Assembly: GCA_947044405.1 (NCBI GenBank)
Contig: CAMRHE010000063.1
Location: 6,195,501-6,259,500, forward strand
Length of the DNA: 64,000 bases
Origin: Leptodactylus fallax
Taxonomy: Eukaryota; Chordata; Amphibia; Anura; Leptodactylidae
Direction: 5' to 3'
Shown here: one piece after another, positions 45,629 through 57,979 of the stretch
Layout: the number at the start of each line of letters is the position of its first letter
Numbering within the stretch: the stretch's first letter is position 1
Position numbers and translations under genes: made by a program
Notes under the pieces: generated by a model
Told to the model about the DNA's origin: nothing
The model's database searches: none
The model's input: only the letters and a program-made list of their open reading frames with translations

Positions 45629-46985
45629 GTGTGTCACCAGGACCCTGCATATCAGCCAGTCCCACAAATAGATAGGTGAGGGTCACCAGACCCAACATAT
45701 CACCCCAGCCCTGCAGATAGATAGGTTAGTGTCACCAGAACCAGCATATCACCCCAGCCCTGCAGATAGATAGGTTAGTGTCACCAGACCCAACATATCA
45801 CCTCAGCCCTGCAGATAGATAGGTTAGTGTCACCAGAACCAGCATATCACCCCAGCCCTGCAGATAGATAGGTTAGTGTCACCAGAACCAGCATATCACC
45901 CCAGCCCTGCAGATAGATAGGTTAGTGTCACCAGAACCAGCATATCACCCCAGCCCCGCAGATAGGTTAGTGTCACCAGAACCAGCATATCACCCCAGTC
46001 CTGCAGATAGATAGGTTACTGTCACCAGAACCAGCATATCACCCCAGCCCTGCAGATAGATAGGATAGTGTCACCAGAACCAGCATATCACCCCAGCCCT
46101 GCAGATAGATAGGTTAGTGTCACCAGAACCAGCATATCACCCCAGCCCCGCAGATAGGTTAGTGTCACCAGAACCAGCATATCACCCCAGTCCTGCAGAT
46201 AGATAGGTTACTGTCACCAGAACCAGCATATCACCCCAGCCCTGCAGATAGATAGGATAGTGTCACCAGAACCAGCATATCCCCCCAGCCCTGCAGATAG
46301 ATAGGTTAGTGTCACCAGAACCAGCATATCACCCCAGTCCTGCAGATAGATAGGTTAGTGTCACCAGACCCCAGCATATAACCCCAGCCCTGCAGATAGA
46401 TAGGTTAGTGTCACCAGACCCAGCATATCACCCCAGTCCTGCAGATAGATAGGTTAGTGTCACCAGAACCAGCATATCACCCCAGCCCTGCAGATAGATA
46501 GGTTAGTGTCACCAGAACCAGCATATCACCCCAGCCCTGCAGATAGATAGGATAGTGTCACCAGAACCAGCATATCCCCCCAGCCCTGCAGATAGATAGG
46601 TTAGTGTCACCAGAACCAGCATATCCCCCCAGCCCTGCAGATAGATAGGTTAGTGTCACCAGAACCAGCATATCACCCCAGCCCTGCAGATAGATAGGTT
46701 AGTGTCACCAGAACCAGCATATAACCCCAGCCCTGCAGATAGATAGGTTAGTGTCGCCAGAACCCGCATATCACCCCAGCCCTGCAGATAGATAGGTTAG
46801 TGTCACCAGAACCAGCATATCACCCCAGCCCTGCAGATAGATAGGTTAGTGTCACCAGAACCAGCATATCACCCCAGCCCTGCAGATAGATAGGTTAGTG
46901 TCACCAGAACCAGGATATCACCCCAGCCCTGCAGATAGATAAGTTAGTTTCACCAGAACCAGCATATCACCCCAGCCCTGCATTT
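45629..46985. repeat. 49-bp minisatellite, array C (about 27 copies)
   Basis: Same unit as arrays A and B, again opening from TTAAAGGGAGTGTGTCACCA. Several units lack one GATA (CCGCAGATAGGTTAGT near 45957 and 46149). The block containing this variant, then TTACTGTCACC and GGATAGTGTC variants, recurs with an offset of 192 bp, i.e. four units minus 4 bp. This shows a local block duplication. The array lies in the large tetraspanin intron. Confidence 0.97.
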
Positions 46986-47336
46986 TAGCTTCAGTATCAG
47001 ACACAATCAAAAGTCAAGAGTGGCGCTGTTCCTGGAAGACTGTAGTCATATTTTTGAAATCTTATACAGTACAACCTCTTTTAGTAGCCCCAAGACATCA
47101 TGATTTAGTGTATGACGAGAGCGGCAGAAGGTGTGGTCGCACTTGGTATCAGCAGCCTTAGGGGGCTCATAAGGTTTCTTTTCACAATATAATCAGAACA
47201 ATTCTATAAGCAGTACATGACATGGCTCTCAGGGGCCGACAGTGCAGGGATATTGGTACCATAACTAACGGCACCAATATTTCTGCAACTGAGGCAAATA
47301 CTAGCAAAGCTGAATTCAGCTTTCTAGCGGTATATA

Positions 47337-47812
47337 AGGGTAAGTTCTCACATTTGGCACTGAATTTGACATGGATTTTCATGCGGACTCTGCATAAAAT
47401 TCCACCTGAAATCCATTTTTTCAATGGGAAGCAGTAGCAGATTTTTTTCAGCTAGTGGAAAAAATAAGCATTTTATTCGTTCTTCAGGTGGATTCCATCT
47501 GGGAAATCCCATTGAAATGAATGGGAGGTGGAAAATACACCTTTTCCATCGATGTGTAATTTGACACAGAACTGAACGTGGAATTTGTCAAAATACACTA
47601 GTGGAATTTGGAATTTGTGCCAGCCTAGTAAAGGCAAAATATAGTGGCACTCTTCTCCAAATTCTGCTTCAAATTCCACTTCAAATTTAGCATCAAAATC
47701 AGCTTCAGGTTTTTGCAGAATCTGCTTCAAATTTCTGAAGCAGAAATTTTTTGCTTGGCAAATTCAGTGACCATTTCAGTGCCAAATTCCTATGTGTGAA
47801 CTTACCCTAACA
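47337..47812. mobile_element. MITE-like element with GTTCACAC ends, complete
   Basis: GGGTAAGTTCTCACATTTGG at the left is inverted as GTGTGAACTTACCCTAA at the right. Inside, TTTGGCACTGAATTTG pairs with CAAATTCAGTGACC and AGTGCCAAATTCCTA, and TGAAATCCATTTTTTCAATG is matched by GATTCCATCTGGG-type blocks. It is the family of 16591-17340. Confidence 0.75.
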
Positions 47813-47839
47813 CCGCCAATGTCAGAGGACATGAAAGGT

Positions 47840-48130
47840 CTTTTTCAAAGGGGTTCATTATGAAAGGTCATCAATTGAAGATCAAAGAGAGTCCAACACC
47901 CGGGACCCCCATGAATCAGCAGTTTGGAGGAGCAACGGCGCCATGTGATGGCACATTCATCGGTCACTTGGCCTGATCTCAGAGCTGCACTACCAAGCTT
48001 AGGCAAATGTATGGCGCTGTACTTTTCTGTAGCGAGGAACCTGAATTGCTCAGGCACCTTACTGTGGAGGAAGGTGCCTTTTATAACTAGGGACCGCTGG
48101 GGATTGGATAGGGACACATTATCCCATTAA
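47840..48130. mobile_element. MITE-like element (GGTCATCAATTGAAG family)
   Basis: AAAGGGGTTCATTATGAAAGG followed by TCATCAATTGAAGATCAAAG and CACCCGGGACCCCCATGAAT. The right end is eroded (GGATAGGGACACATTATCCC). Confidence 0.5.
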
Positions 48131-49003
48131 CATGCTGGTCCTATGGGCAGTCATAACCAGAAAGGAAGGAGGAGGAAGAGCAGGAGAGACGGCTGTGACC
48201 ACCAGGACGATGACCATATACCATATGATGGAGGAGGGGGAACTATATAGGGCATCATCCAGTATAAAGCTGGCCTTGCTGGTCATAATAACCCTTTCAC
48301 AACCATATTAGGAAGAATATTTTTCTGCTGCGCCTTTAGATCCTTCCATGGCAGTTTCCCACAGAGGTGTCAGATTCGCACCTGTACATTTTAAGAAACA
48401 AGACACTTTTTCAGGGCTGGCGATACAAGTAAATCAGATTAACATACCTATTGAGCAGAAGGTCTCTGGTATTTTGTTAACCTATATTCTATTAATAAAA
48501 CCAATGTAAGGCATTAATCTCAGCAACAGGGACGTGTACTTGATCCACGTGGGGTGTGAAAGGCGTCTTTGTTCTCAGGGTTTGTCTCCCATGTTACCTG
48601 TAAATGCGTTCTGTGCACAATACAAAGCACATCTAGTAGTTAATATTTATTTTATTCCCTCTCTGCCTACTTACAACTTAGTAAACCTACACAAATTAGT
48701 CCCACAGGGCTATAGAAAATCCTCAGCTCCTGGCAGCGGAGACCTCGCTGGGTTCCCAAAATCCCTTAAACATTGGTCCGTGTCCATAGAAGCGACAATC
48801 ACTTTCAGTGTTACTTTCTTACACTATGAGAACTGTAAAAATACTAAACTTAATGGGGTTTTACATTGGACCCTAGTAGAGGCCTAAGCTGTACGGTCAG
48901 TGGGGTCATCGCCAGAATACAGCGGCCACTGCAGGAGAAACGTAGTACTACATGGTGGCCATTCAGACAAATGGTCAACCATGGACTACAAGGTTTCCTT
49001 CTC
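48131..49003. other. Intron DNA, no feature seen
   Basis: Unique-looking sequence with no recognised exon or element. Confidence 0.4.
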
Positions 49004-49068
49004 TTCCTCCTTTCCCACCCTCCTTCCCTTCCTTTCTCCTTCTTTCTCACCCTCCTTTCCTTTATTCT
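49004..49068. repeat. Polypyrimidine tract, left part
   Basis: CTTCTCTTCCTCCTTTCCC and CTTCCCTTCCTTTCTCC runs. The tract resumes at 50042 after a 973-bp insertion. Confidence 0.9.
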
Positions 49069-50041
49069 TGTGAACCGAGAGCAAGGCAGGTGGTTTGGAC
49101 TCCGCAACCAGAAATGAACGCACACGCGGTAGTTCAAGAAAAGAATATATAGTTACTATAAGTTAATAAAGGCTATTTGAAGGTAAAATGACAGGGATAA
49201 AGACAAGCAAAATATACAATATAGCATGAACAATTTCAAGGCAAATTCTGCAATGGTTTCTACTTTTACTCTGTCCACTTCTGCAGTATGGACACTGAAT
49301 GAACAATATACTCAAAACTATCCCTAACTGACCCTGACATCACATTTGGGTGCACCCCCTTTTCCCCAGTGGTCCAGGTGGACCGCTTACAGTCCGTAGA
49401 AGCGCGCGGTGGGGCCCAAAGTCGTTCCTTTCTTTTATAGTGAAGCGTCCTCTCCTCACTGTTATCAGGATCTTGGGAGAAATGAAGTCCTCTTTAACAG
49501 GGAAACCCAATGAATGCAATGTAATCCAACAGCAGATTCCACTCAGCACACTGACAGTCCTGCCGAATCCATACACTGAGCTGGGTTGTAAGCCGGGGTT
49601 TAGCAGGTGCTGTCCAGTACATCAACAGCACTGCGAGTCTCTATCTGTGGTATCCATATACACAGTCACAATGTCAGTCTCACTGATCAGCCACTGAGCA
49701 CAGTTCCTTTCACGTGGACTCACTAGTCCTGTTGTCTCTTTACACTCTGTTTGTCTCTGGACCAAGATACAGCTTAGCTGTACAGAAAAATCTCCACACC
49801 AGTTCAATACAACACTTGCCAAGATGGCTGCTGCTCTCTGTCTCGTCACTTCCTGCTGCTCTGCTCACACTCTGTCTGCAGAACAGGCAGACTGACATAA
49901 AAGGGGGGGGGGTCTCACTCCAGCATCATGTCACAATTACAATGGCTGCTGTCTTAAAGGAACAGAATCACAGAAATACATTCAACATTAACAGTTTATA
50001 CAGACAAATGAAGCTTAGGACAACATTGGCTGTCTCTTACA
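49069..50041. mobile_element. Probable solo LTR of a retroelement
   Basis: A 973-bp non-repetitive block interrupts a continuous polypyrimidine microsatellite. It starts TGTGAACCGAG and ends CTCTTACA, i.e. TG...CA with a short inverted end TGTRA. The four bases before it (TTCT, 49065-49068) are repeated after it (TTCT, 50042-50045), as expected of a target-site duplication. No internal coding region, primer-binding site or second LTR is seen, so it would be a solo LTR left by recombination. TTCT is common in such a tract, so the duplication is weak evidence. Orientation is unclear. Confidence 0.45.
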
Positions 50042-50396
50042 TTCTCTTCCTCCTTTCCTTCCTTTATCCTTCTTTCCAGCCCTTCTCCTTCTTTCCCACC
50101 CTTCTTTCCTTCCATCCACCTTCTTACCCACCCTCTTTCCTTCTCTTCCTCCTTTCCTTCCTCCCTTCCTTCCTTCCCACACTTTCCCTTCCTTTCTCCT
50201 TCTTTACCACCCTTCTTTCCTTCCATCCTTCTTCTTTTCCATCCTCTTTCCTTCTCTTCCTCCTTTCTTTTCTCCCTTCCTACCTTCCCTCCTTCCTTCC
50301 TTCCCTCCCACCCTTCTTTCCTTTCTTCTCTTCCTCCTTTCCCACCCTTCTTCCTTCCTTCCTTCCTTCCTTCCCTCCTTCCTTCCTTCCTTCATA
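50042..50396. repeat. Polypyrimidine (CCTT/CTTT)n tract, right part
   Basis: About 350 bp almost purely of C and T on the plus strand: TTCCTTCC, CCACCCTTCTTTCC and similar. The strict strand asymmetry could allow triplex (H-DNA) structures. The open readings across it are repeat translation. Confidence 0.95.
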
Positions 50397-50399
50397 AGG

Positions 50400-50640
50400 C
50401 TGGGTTCATATCTGCATCGAAGTCCGATTTTCGGTGGAGTAAAAAGTCCTGCATGTAGGACTTTTTTCTCCACCCTTTTCATTTTCAATCAAACGGCCAC
50501 CTTTTGGACCCCATTATAGTCAATAGGGTCTGCTGAGCTCCGTATTTAGCCGCTATTTTAGCAATCTGCCTCTCCGTTGTTCGAATACCTCGACGGACCT
50601 GAACAACAGAGAGCAGGCGCTAGTGAGATCCTAGTGTAAA
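50400..50640. repeat. Interspersed-repeat fragment with GGTTCATATCTG start
   Basis: GGCTGGGTTCATATCTGCAT followed by TTTTCGGTGGAGTAAAAAGT and CATTATAGTCAATAGGGTC, a phrase set typical of dispersed elements in frog DNA. The ends are not defined. Confidence 0.45.
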
Positions 50641-50907
50641 ATAACCCATTTAAGTCAAGGAACAGGACCGCCATCTATGGTACTCTGCTGCAAAAATAAT
50701 CTTTTTCTGGAGGACCCAGTATTTATTACAATGTATTACAAATTATGTTATACTTCTTTTCACCTGTGAGGGCGCTGTAGGGGAATTGAATAGATCCCAG
50801 CTGGTTGCTCAGGCTCACCCTGTGGTAGAGCAGACTTTAGACAGTTCTTCCTAAGAGGCCTTCTCAAGAAGAAGTGATTATACGCAGTAAATAACAACAT
50901 GGTTCTT

Positions 50908-51190
50908 AAAGGGATTTCTAGACGCACAAAAATTTGTGACAACGGGCTCAATAGAAAAATAAATAAATAAAAGAATAGCAAAAAAAAACAGATTTTCCCT
51001 GTCACTGTTGTTCTGCCACTGTCCAGGTCCGCCATGGGTCCCTATTTCCTATGTGTTGGCTGAGGCGGGTCACGGGAAGTGACATTATGTCATGAATGTG
51101 ACTGAACTATGGCATGGCCAAGTGATGTCACTTCCTGAGAAGAAGAAGAAGAAAGCAGCCATGTTTTCTAATCCTGCATAACCCCTTTAA
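50908..51190. mobile_element. MITE-like element, TTAAAGGG ends
   Basis: TTAAAGGGATTTCTAGACGC at the left pairs loosely with TGCATAACCCCTTTAAA at the right. The middle has GGGAAGTGACATTATGTCAT and the inverse TGATGTCACTTCCTGAG. Confidence 0.6.
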
Positions 51191-53635
51191 ATATAGTTCA
51201 CTAATGCTATGGGACAAGGACAGTCCTACTCAGTACATCTCTGTATGAACAGTCACACTGTTAAGCCTGTCAATCAATAAGTAAGACCGCCCACTGGACT
51301 CCTAAGCCTAAACGGAGAAGAAATTTAGATCAATAATTGACAACTTCTGCTGAATCTTCTCCCACAAACCTATATATCAATCTGCTCGTCTCCTCCTGCT
51401 CTATAATATGTTGCCTACAGATTTTAGACATGACAGGTTCCCTTTAAGCATCTGAAGACATTTAAAACTTTCTAAAGAAAGTTCTAACTATGTAAAATAG
51501 AGGGGAATCTTTCCAAAATTAGAGCTCCCACCAACACATTGTACCAGCTATCTATGGACAGACGCCTCAAGCCATGTGCTCTGGAATAATACATATGGCT
51601 GGTTTTACTTGGGGTTAAGATCTGTGCTGCACTATTTTGGGAGCTGGAATTTGCATTGCACTGTTCTCCATGCCCTACTTTCTGTATAAAACTAGCGATG
51701 CTTTTCTCATTTTCTGTGCCGATGGCTTTGAACAAGCCTGAAATAGCTTATGATGGGAACGTAATGTTCCAAGATATGTAGAGGTAGAGCAAAGGTAGAT
51801 GAAGGGGTTCAATGGGTGCAGATTATGACCGAGCACTCTCAGGACTCTAGCCTATAACATGTTATAAGCCCAAAACGCGTAGGCGATTTCTGTATACGCT
51901 CTTAAGGTAATATAATCTGGTTTTATGGCTTCATGGTGAGCTCGATTTTTTCTTGTATGGAGTTTGTACTATGCAACCCAGCATTTCCAAGTCACGTGTG
52001 GACCTGAACTGATGACCTGAAATGAGAATTGTGCTGCGGCTGGCTATGTGTCACGCTATGGTGTCACATTCTTTGGATTTATCCTTTCATATACACACAT
52101 TGTCAGGACGTATCTGTGTTAAGATGACCGTACATGTTATGGTTCCTGCTTTTTATGCGGTCTACAGTCTAATACAGTGTCGGACTGGAAATATTCTGAG
52201 GTCCAACCTCTGTCTATATAGAATTTGTCCACCTCCAATATTAATGTGCAGGATGTATCATTAGAGAGGTCTCCAAAAAATTTAATGGGGTTACCTTCTT
52301 CTGAACCTTTGGTGCCGGGGCTAGCCTTTGGGGTGTGCAACCTGTGTAATTGTATCAATCATCCATGCTGAGGAAGGTGGCTGAGACAGCAAAGGTCCAT
52401 ATATATAATACACCTATACACATACACATTACACACATAGGTAAACTATGCAAATACACATCGACACATTATGTAGGCATTGACAAATTACGCCCATATA
52501 TATACAAGTATACAGCCATATACATGTATAAAAATCACACACAGACTTTACACATGCATACACACCTAACCTACGGTATATACATTACACACATATGCAC
52601 AGCAGACACAAAAGACAAAAAATAACAATGAATAGTCATTGGAAAAACATCCAATACCTTTCCACTGGTTTTTGTTGTCTTTAGTGATAAGAGATCACAC
52701 TGCAATCGTTTAACCAATTGCAGAAGTTCAGGTTAACTCTGTTACATCTGTATGTAGTAGGAGAAGGTGGGCACAAACAGGAATGAAAGCCTCCTGTAAG
52801 ATTCCAGATCTGCTCCTAACCATCCTATACTTCTGAAGACATCTTCCCCTTCCTTCCTGGTCCTGAATACCAAGCTTACTGTCTGCCACATTACAACAGC
52901 TGGAGGAAGCTCTGGCTGATGTAATGGCTTAGCTACTGTGGTGTGTTGTATGCAGCAGTCTTGTCACTGTGGCATTCAATACTTAGTATATAAAACTAGC
53001 CCATGTGTGTTGAGATAAATGCAGTTCAGATCAACTCCTTGGCTCGACCTCACTCCGCATGGACTCCTGTGCAACTGAACCTGCTGCAGAAGTGTCATGT
53101 CTGCCCTTGTGGACACCATAAGTCTGTAATAGGGTTGTCCTGCTTTTGTATATAGATGACCTAGCCACATCATATGTCATGAAAATCATTGGGGGCCTGA
53201 CACCCGGTACCCCCACTGAGTGACAGCTGAGCTGCAGTAACCTGGCAATGCACAATAGAAGTAACCATCTGCTTCTGGCTCCATCCACTATATAGACCAG
53301 TTACCAGCTGCTGTGAACAGATGATCGTGAGTATACCCAATCACTTTATCTATACACTTTATGTGTATATTTCATCAAAGCCCACCCCAAGGTAGGCAGG
53401 ATTTGGCTACTCAGGAACCAGGTGGCACCTGAAAACAAGTTTCATAAAATAAGTGCACTGGCAAACTAAGAGCCAGACCATAAAACCTACAGCAGACAAA
53501 GAGTGTAATACAGAAGCCAAGTCAAAACTAAGATTAAAACTATAGCAGAAGAATACTAGAGTCCAAATCAGAGCCAAATCCAAGACTTCATGGCTGAAGC
53601 CAAATCAGCAAGAGATCAGATAACCAGAAGAGTAA
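51191..53635. other. Intron DNA with low-complexity CA/TA block
   Basis: No exon recognised. A block at about 52390-52600 is rich in ATATACACAT and CACATTACACACA. AAAACGCGTAGGCG near 51873 is a phrase often seen in vertebrate dispersed repeats. At about 53190-53290 a piece of the GACACCCGGTACCCCC MITE family occurs. Confidence 0.4.
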
Positions 53636-53638
53636 GCG

Positions 53639-54010
53639 GGAGATACAGTAGGATACCAGAAGTTCTGAGAACATAAAGCCAGAATACAGATGTAATCACA
53701 GGCAGGTGATAATTCTCAATACTAGGTATAAATACCCCGCCTCAGCTCAGGATTGGACAATAAGGCAGCAATTGATCTACTCTTTGTCTCAAAGCCCTGC
53801 TTGGCTGTAGACCCAGCCAGTAGAGCAAGCAAGAGATACAGCAGGAACCAGAACTTCTGACAGCATAAATCCAGAATACAGATGTAATCACAGGCAGCTG
53901 AGAAGTCTCAATGCTAGGTATAAATACCCCACCTCAGCTCAGAATTGGACAGTGAGGCAGCAGTCTATTTACTCTGTTTCTCAAAGCCCTGCCTGGCTGT
54001 AGACCTAGCC
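53639..54010. repeat. Tandem duplication, 193-bp period
   Basis: Two copies start at 53641 and 53834 and share AGATACAG, AATACAGATGTAATCACAGG, GGTATAAATACCCC and CAAAGCCCTGC with about 10% difference. Non-coding. The TATAAATA box-like string in each copy may be fortuitous. Confidence 0.85.
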
Positions 54011-55500
54011 AGAGTGTGACTGGTAGCATGGCAAACTTAAAGTGACAGCTGTCAGGCAGCACTATAAGTAGGAGAGGTAGGAGCACAGATACCCCTCACC
54101 CTTATTGTAGCGTACTGCTGTATATTCACCCCACGTTTTCCTAACCCAAAGCAGATCCATATAAATGCATTATTTAACACTAAGCAGTTTACATAAAATA
54201 AAAAAACAACAATTCGCACAATGTCTAATTTTTCTATTACATTTCATAGCTAGATTGGGCATAATCTTCGCCAAATCATAGGCTATTTTTATTTCTTACA
54301 AAATTAGCTTTGTAGTGAGATCGAATCTTGACATCAAACATTTTTTCATTTCAGAATTATCCGTGTGCGACTACAAATACATTTTACTGAATTCATTTAA
54401 ATATGTAATTTCTCTATAGCAGATGCCGGTCGTAATTATAGATAGTGAGAATTCTCCAGAAGTAGGAGGCCAAGTAGCTTTAGACTGACACATGAAGAGG
54501 TCTACGTGGCTAAGAACTTTTATATACAAGCCTGGACTGACCCACCAAAGTACCAGAAGACCCTCCTGTTAGTGAAGGCTCATACTTAATATTGAGCCCC
54601 AATGCTTCAGCAGAAGACTATCCCATTTGGAGGTGACTTTGGGGCCAATCACTGACTACAGGGTCTATTTTGTATGCTTTTTTGTTTTTCACAAATAGCA
54701 AATTAGACCTAATTGACAGCATGCTCTTTTCATAGGAAGAACAGGAAGTTGGGAGTAGTAGTTGTTGTGGACATAGTAACAAGGATCTCGACCAAATTCT
54801 CTAGCTCTCCTCCAAGGCTGGTGCAATGTTGAGGAGGCCTGGAGGGTGTTGGATGATAGTAGTAGTGTTTCTCCAGGGAACATCCTAATGGTTGTAAACC
54901 TCCCTGAGCCTGATGGTAGTTGAAGTGCCCATGATGTTCATGCAGGAGTAAGACTCAGGAGACAGGGTTTTGCAGAACAAGATTGTGCATGGTGTTTAGT
55001 TGAGGTAGTACAACATAAATCCAACAGCTTCCAGATTTTGGAGGTACACCTCATACAGCTGGGACTGAACTAGTTGATGATACTTCCTGATGACAGTCAT
55101 TGACTCCCTTGCCTGAGCAGCCTTCTACTTTAAGAGTGCACTACACTTCTCCAAACACAAAATTTCAAACAATTCCTGGCTGCAGGGTACAGATTCTCAG
55201 GGGTTGCCCTTTCTGACTGGCAGCTACAGGCAGGAGGTCCATATAACTTTACCCTCATATACTTATCTTGCACAAAATTGAGCAGGGATAAATCCCATCT
55301 CTCAACTGCAGAATAACACACAACTATCTTTGAGCTGGTGTCTTGCGGTCTAACCAGGGGCTCAGGCTCCTTCCTTCTCCTTCACACCGCCTCATCCTCG
55401 CAACTCAGGGAAGAGGAAACCAACCTTTCTAACTCCAAGAAGAAGAAACTCACTGTCTCCTCCTCTACCTAGAATTGACTAAGTAGTCAGGATCATACCA
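54011..55500. other. Intron DNA, no gene seen
   Basis: No recognised gene or element with definable ends. Phrases at about 54750-55330 read like an old dispersed element, but I could not classify it. Confidence 0.35.
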
Positions 55501-55539
55501 TCCACCTAGCACCTATTCTCGAATGGTTTGCTCATATTA

Positions 55540-57195
55540 GGCATGCACCTTTTTGTAGTGCTCCTACTGGGACATTACATTTATTTCTAGGTGTAGTGAT
55601 AAGAGCCTTGTATTCCTTGTACTACTACTCGCTCATATTGTGTGGTTCCTGTCTGTTATCAGCCATTTGGTCATAGGCTTGAGAAATGTGGTATGTCGAC
55701 TCTGTAATCAACGACCCTGTATAGTCCAAGGTATAGCTCAATTAGCATACCCTTATTACACTAATTATCTCCACAGGGGTTTCCTTCAGAGAGGTAGAAT
55801 CCCCAGACAAGTTGGAGCCAGCGACAGAACAAAAGGATTATGGTTTTATGACAATATCTTCCCCAGGGAATCCCTTACAGTTATCCCGATAAATTCCTCA
55901 GGTAGGCCCGGCTAAGGCGCACGTTTGAAGCCCCCACAAGGTACTGTTCAAAGCCCGGAAAAGGTCCAGACACTGATCTCATTACCCAAAGGGGATTGGG
56001 GTGTCATTCTTGGTGTCTACACAATGGGGATCTCTTCACAAACTCTTTCAAACCCCCTGCCCGACTCTACAGTAATTGGGCGAGGAAATATAACAAAACA
56101 TGCTTATAGAGATGTTGAAATGGAGGGCGGGGATCCTCCTCCTAGTGACATCACGCAGGGAGGAGACTGGGGATAGTTATACAGTCTCACCTGGGGAGAA
56201 CAGGGAAGTTCCTATCTTGGAGAGGATGTGAGCACATGTGGTGCTGTGGACTGAAGCATGGACTATGAGGCTTAGCGAAGAGACCTGAAGCCTTTTTCTT
56301 TGTTCTGGACAGCATGTAGGAGACACATGCTCTGTAACTTGCTTATGGAAGAACCCTGAGACCCACCACATGGGGGCTAAGATAAACTGACTACAAACTT
56401 GCTCTGGTATTTTCCTATCTTTTATTTCCCATTTTATTTTTTGTACTGTATTTTGCTTTTACCTGTATTTGCTTGATAATTGATATGTATTTCTGTATAT
56501 GTTAGTACTTAGTACCGATCCACTGGGGTTAATAAATATATAAAATTTATAAAGCTCGTTTCATATTATCCTATGACCACGATCCGCTCACGGTGAATGA
56601 GTGGGAGTTAGAGAAGGTTGATTGCAGGTGTGTGAGGTAGCGTGGCAAGGTGATATCCTTCACTCTATGATTCTACTGTACAATTTACCCATTATTGGCC
56701 CAGTAAGTAGCATGGAGTGCAAACCCGGATGTGCTAGAGGGTGATGGATTCTGCCATTATGCTCAAGCTATTGAGCATGGGAGCCTGAGAAAGATGGAGT
56801 GGTAGGAGACTGAAAACCTGGGTTTTGGCACACACTTTGAGCGAGAGCAGGGCATATCCAGCGCACCCGAGAAGTAGCCAACATGGGAACCTGAGAAAGG
56901 TGGATTCATAAGAGACTGAAAACCTGGGGTTTGGCGCACACTTAGAGTAAGAGCAGGGCATATCCAGTGCACCCAAGAAGTGGTCAACATGGGAGCCTGG
57001 AGGAATCTAGACAGGTGTCCCAGATTTTGGAAGTGGAAGATGGCATCTTAGACCCTGGCATATGGACATGGGGGTTCACGGCTTGGAAGCAAGCCCAGCA
57101 ATATCTCCTGTCTAGGAGCTGGGTGCCAGAGGGGGCCCAATTACTTCATTTTCCCTATCTAGATAGATATCTAGGGCAGCAAATTGGGTAAATAA
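55540..57195. other. Unclassified, possibly LTR-derived block
   Basis: Contains a clear AATAAA (about 56531) followed by AAAGCTCGTTTC and then a 106-bp tandem duplication (56779-56990). The layout of AT-rich stretch, poly(A) signal, then repeated leader would fit the U3-R-U5 and leader of a retroelement. No gag, pol or env reading, no primer-binding site and no target duplication could be shown. Treat it as a suggestion only. Confidence 0.25.
56779..56996. repeat. Tandem duplication, 106-bp period
   Basis: GGGAGCCTGAGAAAG at 56779, GGGAACCTGAGAAAG at 56885 and a partial GGGAGCCTGGAGG at 56991. Both full units contain GACTGAAAACCTGGG, TTTGGC and GAGCAGGGCATATCCAG. Confidence 0.9.
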
Positions 57196-57979
57196 AGCCT
57201 CGCTTCGTCTCAGATCAGATAATGCTGTATTTTCAGACAATTTCCTGTGTATGTTCCACTTTCTGGCACTAGATACATCACCAGAGCCCTTTATGTCCAT
57301 GAATGATGGTTGTTGTAAATTCTATGTACAGAAAATCTGTGGCAAATATCTATCTTGCTTAAGTAATGGAGGCCTTCTCTCCAGGGTCAGGCCAGAAGAC
57401 GCAGCAGTGGGGCTCCCAGATTAGATGTGTCATAGATATAAGCTAAAGATTTTTTATTTTGCCCTGAAATAAACCAGAATAGCTGACAGAATTTATTCTG
57501 GGGCGATATCAAAGCCTGGACGCCATCATTTGTCTCTATGCCGGCTTCACCGTATAATTAGAGCAGGACACACCCGCCCGCTCTGCGGACGACGACGTCT
57601 TCTCAATGTCCTTTCATCTTCACAATAAAGATTTCCATTTCTTACTTGCCCGAATAATATACAAGGCAATTATAACAGAAACCTGCGGTGCAAAGTCTCA
57701 ATCTCTGCACAATGTCATGTTAATTGTATGGTGTTTACCCGGGGAGATGATGGGGGTTGTAGTCTGCATCAACTGCAACTTTTTTCAATAGTCTTTTATA
57801 GGATGTTCAGTCATAGCAACTAGTCCTGGGCCACGAGGCCTTTGGGCCCCTCTGACTCTAGGGCCTGGTAGCAACTCCTAGTTTGGCACCCCCTATAGAT
57901 GTGCCCCAAACCACGGCTCAGAGGCTGAGTCAGCCACCTCAGGGGCAGAATAGTGTCCCTCAGGAGACGCAGCCACACG

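Noticed and set aside
49714..50488. Open readings rich in Phe/Pro/Ser (plus strand) or Lys/Glu/Gly (minus strand)
   Set aside because: Translation of the polypyrimidine tract.
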